NCBI GenBank assembly: GCA_022563535.1
Contig: JADFNE010000004.1
Coordinates: 1 to 64,000, forward strand
Direction: 5' to 3'
Source: Myxococcales bacterium
Lineage (GTDB): Bacteria; Myxococcota_A; UBA9160; UBA4427
DNA: 64,000 bases
Shown here: in pieces, positions 40,846 to 48,800 of the stretch
Position numbering within the stretch: the first letter of the stretch is position 1
Layout: each line of letters begins with the position of its first letter
The notes under the pieces: generated by a model
Database searches by the model: none
What the model saw: the letters and a program-made list of their open reading frames with translations, nothing else
Told to the model about the DNA's origin: nothing
Position numbers and translations under genes: made by a program

Positions 40846-42773
40846 GTCGAGGTCGCTTCTCTGCGCGCTTCGAGCTCTTCCCAGCGGGCGACCAACTCCC
40901 CCGCGAGCTGGCGCGCGCGCTCGAGCTGTTCGCTCAGCTCCGCCACATCGACATCCCCGCCCTGGTAAGTCGTGGGATCAGCGAGGCGTTCCGTGATCGC
41001 GTCGGCTTCCGCTTCGGCCGCTTCGATGCGCTCGAAGAGCCCGTCGAGTTCTTTGTTTTCCTTGAACGTCAGCTTCTTGACCACCGATGAGTCGGTCTTT
41101 GCCTTGCGCTCGGGTTCGCGCCGCTTGTCGGCCGCGATAGAGCGTCGCTGTGCCATGTCTCGCTTTTCTTCTCTGTCGCGCTTCTCGCGGTAGTCAGAGT
41201 AGTTGCCGCGGTGGAGATCAACCTTGCCGTTTGCTTCGAAGGCCAGGATCGATGTCGCGACCCGATCGAGAAACCAGCGATCGTGACTGACGATCAGTGC
41301 GCTCCCTCCGTACTCGAGCAGCATGGCTTCGAGCGCTCCGAGGGTTGATACATCGAGATCGTTCGTCGGTTCGTCGAGCAGCAGCAGGTTGGTCTTCTCG
41401 CACAAAAGCTTTGCCAGACAAACCCGTGAGCGCTCACCTCCGGAAAGAACGCCCACCTTCTTGCGCTGGGCGGCGCCGTCGAAGAGAAACCGCTCCAGAT
41501 ACGAGCCGACGCGCATTCGCTCTCCGCCCAGCTCAATGTACTCGCGGTTTCCCACGACGGCGTCGCGTAGGGTTTCTTCATCGTTCAGGTTGGCGCGCGC
41601 CTGGTCGAGATAACCGATCCGCGTCGTGGTCCCGAGTTGATAGCTACCGTGAAGCGGAGCAAGTTCTCCCTGCACGCAGAGCAAGAGACTCGTCTTGCCA
41701 ATTCCGTTTGCCCCGACGATCCCGATGCGATCGCCGTTGCTGAGGTCGAGATTGAGAGCGTCAATCAGGACTCGACCGTCGCGTTCGAGAGTCAAGTTTT
41801 CGAGGTGGAGGATCGTCTTGCCCTGACGCGTCGTTTCAGCCCGCAGGTCTGCGGTCCTCTCCTGGGTTGGCGCGTCTTCTGCCAGGGCATTCAGCGCGCG
41901 TCCGATGCGTGCCTTTTGTTTTGTGCCCCGCGCTTTCGGCCCTCGGCGCAGCCATTCGATTTCGCGGCGCAGAAAATTCTGGCGATTGCGTTCGACCCGT
42001 TGGGCGTGGGCCTGGCGTTCGGACTTTCCCTCGAGATATTTGATATAGCCACCTTCGTAGCTATGGAGTTCACCTTCGTGAAGTTCGAGCGTCCGCGTTG
42101 CGACGTTGTCCAGGACATAGCGGTCATGGGTGATCAAGAGAAGCGCGCCGCGGAAGCGTTCGCGGAGGTGGTCCTCGAGCCATTCGATCGTGGCGACATC
42201 GAGGTGATTTGTCGGTTCATCCAGAATCGCCAGATCGGGTTCGCCGACGAGCAGGCTTGCCAACGCGACGCGCCTGCACTCGCCACCTGAGAGTGTTTCG
42301 ACCAGGCGTTCGGGGTCCGTGATCCCGAGGTGGTCGACGATCGCCTCGGCTTCGTGCATTCGCTCCCAACCGCCGAGCCGTTCCACCTCTTCCCCGGCGA
42401 TCGATTGCCGGTGAACCAGGTCGTCCATCTCCATGCTGCTCGCAGCGGACAGCGCTGACGTGAGTTCGTCGTGTCGCCGCTTGGCCGCACTCCATTCGAC
42501 GAGACTGCCGAGCACGACATCTCGCACACTCTGGCCTTCCGGAAGTTTCGGCTCTTGCTCGAGAACAGCGACCCGGGCCCCGCGCCGACGAGAAATCTTA
42601 CCGCCATCGTGCGCTTCTACGCCGGCGATGATCCGGCCCAAGGTGCTCTTGCCGCACCCGCTGTCCCCGACCAGACCGACGCGTTCTCCCCGGCGAATTG
42701 TCAACGTGACGCCCGCGAGAATTGTGCGGCCGGCATAACTCTTCAGCAAATTTTGGCAGTCGATTACGGGCAT
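40842..42773 (-). CDS. uup: ABC-F family ATPase, Uup-like
   Basis: 643 residues with two ABC cassettes. The first has Walker A GDSGCGKST and signature LSGGECRRVALASLL. The second has Walker A GANGIGKTS and signature LSGGERSRVCLAKLL. They are joined by the Arg/Lys-rich P-site linker typical of ABC-F proteins. The C-terminus (FKENKELDGLFERIEAAEAE onward) is the coiled-coil DNA-binding domain that marks Uup. Uup acts on ribosomes and branched DNA intermediates. I chose ATG 42773 over a TTG at 42797 because the ABC domain begins MPVIDCQNLLKSYAG. It lies 83 bases downstream of pfa3 on the same strand, so it may receive readthrough from the PUFA operon. Confidence 0.88.
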   Translation of the reverse strand: MPVIDCQNLLKSYAGRTILAGVTLTIRRGERVGLVGDSGCGKSTLGRIIAGVEAHDGGKISRRRGARVAVLEQEPKLPEGQSVRDVVLGSLVEWSAAKRRHDELTSALSAASSMEMDDLVHRQSIAGEEVERLGGWERMHEAEAIVDHLGITDPERLVETLSGGECRRVALASLLVGEPDLAILDEPTNHLDVATIEWLEDHLRERFRGALLLITHDRYVLDNVATRTLELHEGELHSYEGGYIKYLEGKSERQAHAQRVERNRQNFLRREIEWLRRGPKARGTKQKARIGRALNALAEDAPTQERTADLRAETTRQGKTILHLENLTLERDGRVLIDALNLDLSNGDRIGIVGANGIGKTSLLLCVQGELAPLHGSYQLGTTTRIGYLDQARANLNDEETLRDAVVGNREYIELGGERMRVGSYLERFLFDGAAQRKKVGVLSGGERSRVCLAKLLCEKTNLLLLDEPTNDLDVSTLGALEAMLLEYGGSALIVSHDRWFLDRVATSILAFEANGKVDLHRGNYSDYREKRDREEKRDMAQRRSIAADKRREPERKAKTDSSVVKKLTFKENKELDGLFERIEAAEAEADAITERLADPTTYQGGDVDVAELSEQLERARQLAGELVARWEELEARREATST

Positions 42774-42856
42774 GGCGCGGGAGAGTAACAGCCCCAAGAG
42801 CGCATGGGCCGGCTACTCACATCCTTTTCTATACTTAGCTCCGGAGAGCCAGGCTA

Positions 42857-45800
42857 CTAGGCCCCGACCTCGACCTTGGGCCCTTGTGGCCCGTAGAGCT
42901 TCGCTGCGAGAGAGCCGAGCCAGACGGACACCGGATCACTGCCGAGCCGCAGCAACCTGTGGCGCGCGCCCTCGATCAATTGAAGTGTTTCGGACCCCGC
43001 GAGCGGAGCCTCTTGCAGGATCCGAAAGAAGGTGGCTTCAATTTCTGACGCACCCGTTTCCTTCTGCCACTTATTGACCCGCGCGGAAAAGGCTCGATCT
43101 CCGGCGTTCGGCTTCTCGTGTTTGAGCGGGGGGCCGAGCGCGTTCATCGCTGCGAGCACACGTCGACCGCGTTCTCCGTAGGCGAAGCTGCCGAGTTCTT
43201 TGGGGGAAATCGGCGCGCCGATCGTGTAGTCCTGCGCACCGTGAGCGATCGGAAATTCGAGTTTGCCCACAGCCGGCTGTACCGACAGGCCGCCCGAAAT
43301 GCGGATGGGCACGATGGGAATCTCGAGTTCGAGTGCGAGATCGAGAAACAGCGAACTGATCTTCGTCACGGGTTCCCGACAACTCTGGCTTCGAGTGCCC
43401 TGGGGATGCACGAAGAACGCGCGGCGACCGGCGGCGAGATCGGGCTTTAGATTCGCGAGAATTTCGAACATCGAATCCGGCTTCGATTGATCGAAGTAGA
43501 GAATCGACTTCGGATCTCGGGCACCTGGATACGTCGCAAGCATTTTCAGGATCCAACCGATCCAGCCCTGTTCGTGTTTCGCGTTCGCCATCGTGACGAC
43601 TTGAGTTCCGGTGAGGGCCGAGAGCATGTTGGTGACGAGCAACGACTCGATCTGCACCTGATGATTGCCAACGAATATTGCGCCCCTGCCCCCGAGCGAT
43701 GCAAATGCGTCGGGGTCTTCGACTACGACCCGACCCACGTAGCGCTGGATCAAGCCCTCCCAAAGATCCTGTCCCAACCATTGAGAATCGATTCCCAGCA
43801 ACGGGTTCCAGAAACGGTGCAGCCGTTCGAGCGCAAGCGACCGGCTGTTTCGATCGAAGCCCGTCTCGTCCCGCACCACAAAATCCTGACCGTCCCGATA
43901 GACTTCGATCGCGAGCCTGTTCAGGGGCAACGCATCGGGCAGATCCCCCGGATGCAATCGTTCGCGCAGAGCGAGATGCTCCTTGATGGCGATCGTCTCT
44001 ACGTCTTTACTGCGATAGATCCCCTCGATGGTCCCGGGCATCCAATCGCTGGCCAGGACTTCGGCTTCGCAGAGTCGCGTCTCGCCATTTCTGCGTCGGG
44101 AAAGCGACACCCCCTCGACGAATTCACGATCGCGAAGGAAGCTGCGACGATCCAGCGGAGTAGCGGACCCCAATGCACCCTTTGGAAAACAAGCTTCCAC
44201 GAGCGAGAGTTCTGCGAAGACGCCCTGGTCGCCGATTAATTGAATTTTAAAGCGGGGCAAATCTGGTTTTGCGAGATAGCCGTCAAAGCGGATCTCACAC
44301 CGGACCTCTCCCCGGTTGGGAATTTCGCCGTACAGGGTGAGTGCAGTAATCCGGGCCGGATAGGCGACCTTGTCCTTCGCAATCTCCGGCGCCCACAGGT
44401 GCAGTTGATCGTGGGGGATACCGTGCAGTGCCGCATCGAGAAGCGCAGGGTGCAACAAACCGATCGGCACACTTCCCGCGCTGGCATCCAGGACCAGTGA
44501 GGCGCCGTGATCGGTGATCTCGCCGCGCTTCATCAACTGGAAGGCAGGTCCGTGGAACAAGTTTCCGGAAAGGTAGGGATCAGAAATCTCCCTTCCCTCT
44601 TCGGCGTTCAGCGCCGGGGGTGCAGGCTTTCGATCTCCCGTTTCGACTCTTGCCGACGCGACCTCGATTCCTTCGCTCGAATCGAGTGCATCTCCCGAGT
44701 CCGCGTAGAGTTGCACGAAGTATGAGTTGGCAGATCGTGGTTCGACTTCGGTCCACAAACGCCGCGGGCCATCGAAGTCCACCCAACCCTTGAGCTGAAC
44801 GTCGTGCAGTGCAACGACCTGTCCCGGAACCGCGCAGGCCAGTTGATCTGCAATACACATCATCGGCAGGGCCGGACGATTCCAGGTCGGACAGTGGTCG
44901 GCAAGCCAGAGATCGACCGCGGGGTCGAGAATCACCTCGGAACTTTTGGATTTGCGACCGCGGGATGGCGGCGCTCCCGAGACGATGCGCATTCCCATTC
45001 CATCGGCTGAATAGATTCGAATGCCGTCGCACCACAGTGATGCGCTTGCAATCGCGAACGGGCCGTTCTCGTCTCGTCCGACTTCGGTCACATCCAACGT
45101 GACTTGAACCGTGTTGTTCAGCGGCACCACCTGTCCGCGGTACTTCCAGGTCATCGGCCGACCCAGCGCGATGGGCTCGAACCGGGGCGCGTCGATGCCT
45201 TCGCCCATACCGCTCTCCAACATGAAAAACTGCAAGGTCTGGATCATGGCCTCGATCCCGAGCGACCCCGGCTGCACCGGATCCTGAAAGAAGTGCGCCT
45301 TGAAGTACCAGTCCTCCGCGTCGATGCTCCGCTCCGCTCGCACCCGGCCGAGGCTCTCGGCACCGCCTTCGGGCCAATAGCCCGTCACCCGATCGAGGGT
45401 GCGCAGTCTTGCGCCGCCCAACCTGAGACTACCGGCGAAGTAGCGATCGGGTTCACCCGTGAGGTCGAGATTGAAGTCACTCGCCTCACTCAGAAGTGCG
45501 CGTTGCTCGTCGCTGGTGGGCTGACCGATTTGATTTTCGAGCGACAGCGCCTCGGGGGGGAAGAAGCCGAACACGGTGTCCATGACATAGACACGCCGCT
45601 CGCCCTGCTCTCCCGACAGGAAACACTCGACGTCGAAGCTCACGACGATCATACCGGCGGCCTTGGAGATGTTCTTGAGGGTGACCGCAGTCCGCAGGGT
45701 ACCGGCATCTTCAAATAATTCGGCCTCGAGTGTGGCGGTACCGTCCAGGTTGCGAAAGCAGACTTCGTCGTCGACGGTGAGGGCCGAACCGATATAGCTC

Positions 45801-48800
45801 GCGAGCCAGCCGCAGGGTTGCAGGGCGGCCTCGAGGATCACGCAGTACGGCAGCGTTCGAGCACCGTTTTCATTCAGATACCAGGCGTCGGGCGGTATGT
45901 CGTATTCGATCTCGACGGTCGAGCCGACCTCCATCGCCCCGATTTCTCCGCTGATCTTCGTGGCGCGAGATACGAACAAGTACGGTGGACCCGGGAGTCG
46001 CGGCACGCGACCCGGTGCATCGAAGCGCGTATACATCGGCCCAAACGCGTCGGAAGGCTTGCCCCAGGCACACGCGAGCATCGATTTTTGATCAAAGGCA
46101 AAACGCCCGCCGTCTTTTGTCGGGACACTGGCGACTGGTTTCGATTCAACGAGGCTGGCCAGCAGCTCTTTGCGATTCGAAAGCGGCCAGTCGGGAACCA
46201 GCGAAAGGCCCGTGCGCCGGGCGTGAAATGCCTTGCGTCCGTCCACGGTACAGAGCAAGTCGGCGTAGAGGGTGGGAACCGGGCCGTCGATCACTTCTTC
46301 GACGAATACTTCGTAGACGACGTGCTTTGATTGCGGCGTCACCTGACCGCGGCAACGCATCTGGATCGACTCTCCGATCACCGGTTGGAAGCGCCAGGAG
46401 TCTCGCTCGAGGGTGAAGCCCAGCGCGGCGAGATAGAACGACATCGCCTGCAGGCAGCCTTCGAACATCAGGGTTCCCGGCATGCAGGGATCGTTCTTGA
46501 AATGTCCGTCGAAGAACCAGTCGTCCGGATGCACCGGGGCTTCGGCGCGCAGGTAGCCACGCCCCCATGGCCCACCCGTCGGATCGAATTCACTCACCTC
46601 GTCGAGAAAGAGCATCTTGCCGCTCTGGATCGCCGGGCTTTCGGTGTGCGTGCGACTGTGTTCGAAGCCGTCTCCAAAGCACTCCCATGTCCGGCCTTCG
46701 GCAAACGCCCGAAGCTGAGCGCGATCAAAACTCGATTGCGTACACGCAACCGCGGGTGGGTCGAGCCGGGGATTCTTCGTCGGCTCGGCCTCTTCGGCAG
46801 ACCACAAGATTCCCTCGGAGTTGGCGAGTTCTTCATCGCTGAAGAAACCCGCTTGCCCACCCTTGATGCTGATCCGCGGCACCCCATCGATCAGGCATTG
46901 GTAGTGAAAGAAGAACAACCGAATGTCGTCTTGCCGCGCGTGACCATCAACGTGGATCTCATAGCAGAGGGTGTCACCCGGCTGCGGAAGATCACCTTCG
47001 TAGGTGAGTTCACAACCGAGCAGCCGATACACCCGCTCCCCCTGATTGAGGAAGTCGGCACCCATGTACGAGATCAACATCAGGTCCGCCTGCCCGGACT
47101 CGATCATGATGCCGGCGGGCATGCGTCCTCGATTGAGATACCAGGAATCGTCGAGCACGTCGGTCTCGGTCCACATGATCCCGGCACCGTGCTCACCCGG
47201 CTTGGCGTCGATTCCCGTAACACGATCTGCCAGCAAAAGCGGAGGCTCGGGCATTCGTACCTGGCGCGCGAAGCCGTCTTGCTGTTCGAACATCGGACCG
47301 TAAATCTCGGAGATGCGACCCGATGCGTGAATCTCGACTTGAGCACGATCGAGGGTGGGGCCAATCGGATGCTGGATAACCTGGTTCGACACTGGGTCGG
47401 GCTCATCTAGCTTGCTGGGTACTGGCTTGGTTACTGGCTTGGGTGCAGCCACGACCGCAGGTCTGGGATGCGAGCTGGGCGCGGTGACTTTAGTCTGCAC
47501 GATGGGCGCGGGCGCGGAAACGATCGGTTGAACAACCGGGGCCAGAACGGTTCCACCGGTGCTCAATACTTCGGCGGTCGGCCGCAGGTTCTGGCGCAAC
47601 GCAAGAAAGCGTTGATGCATTTGTGCCTGTTGGCTGACGAATTGCTGATGAACCCGGGACAACTGTTCCACATGCTGTTGCCAGACATCCACCGCGGGAC
47701 CGGCGGAGCCAGTGGGGGCACTGATGGCCGCCGCCGCGGGAACCTCGATGGGTAGCGGTATCTCGGTTTGGATCGCGGCGGGCACGACCCAGTCCTCATC
47801 CATGATCGAGGGAAGTGCCGGCGCAGGCTGCATGATCTCTACTCCATCGGAATGTTTGCTCCGGGTCGGAAAACGGACAGCTTCTCGATGTCCGGGTAGT
47901 CGCAGGTGCGGTGTCTTGCGTTGCTGATCTGTTGCAGAGAGTTGTGGCGACGTGTCGCGCACTACCGGGTTCAGCCGCTCCAGCAACCGCGAAGGATCCA
48001 CCGGAACGCCGGCGGCGATCAACGCTGCGATCGCCTCGAAGATGGTCTCGATTCCCCGTCCCTTTCGGTCGAGGGCGACCACGACCGCCTGCTGGTTTCG
48101 CTCGCCCAACAAGTCGCGAATCCAACCCGAGCACGCGCTCATCGGGCCGTGCTCGATAAAAACCCGCACACCATCCGCCCACGCGCGTTCGATGACCTGC
48201 GAAAAGTCGAGGGTGCGATGAGCCTGGTTCATGATCGTCTGGGTGCAGGCCTCGGTTTCGGGGGTGTAGGCCGCGTCGCTGCCGCCGGAATAAAACCGCA
48301 CGCCGGGGACCGGGGTGACTTCGCGTCGATGAATATCGAGCCACGCATCGCGGAACTCGTCGACTTCGGGGACGTGCGCGGCCATGTTGTAGTCGAGCTT
48401 GTGGCAGCGCCCGTTTCCAAGTTCTTCGCTTACCCGTTGAACGATCCGCTGACATGCATCGGCGTCACCTGCGATCACGCAATCATTTTTGGTGTGGATG
48501 ATTGCGAGGTGGAGACGCTCCTCGCTGGCAATCCACTCGCGCACCCGGGCGACCGGTGCCAGGAGTCCCCACACGGCCCAACGAACTTCTTCGAGTTGCC
48601 CGTCTGCAGCCCCCCACACCCGAGCGATCGCATCGAAGGGACCGGCCAGTTCGTTGGTGTAGAGCCCGCTCTCGTCGATCTCCCGGCGCATCGCGTCCAT
48701 GTCGGTCCAGGCCCCGAGCGCAAAGAGTGAGTTGCTCTCTCCCGACGAGTATCCAATCGCCGCATCGGGTTCAATTTCGAGCAGACCCCGGGTCAACTCC

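Noticed and set aside
43780-43800. LGIDSQ in Pfa3, resembling the ACP motif LGIDSI
   Set aside because: It lies at the start of the AGPAT domain, without the following KRVE helix or ACP fold, so it is not a second ACP.
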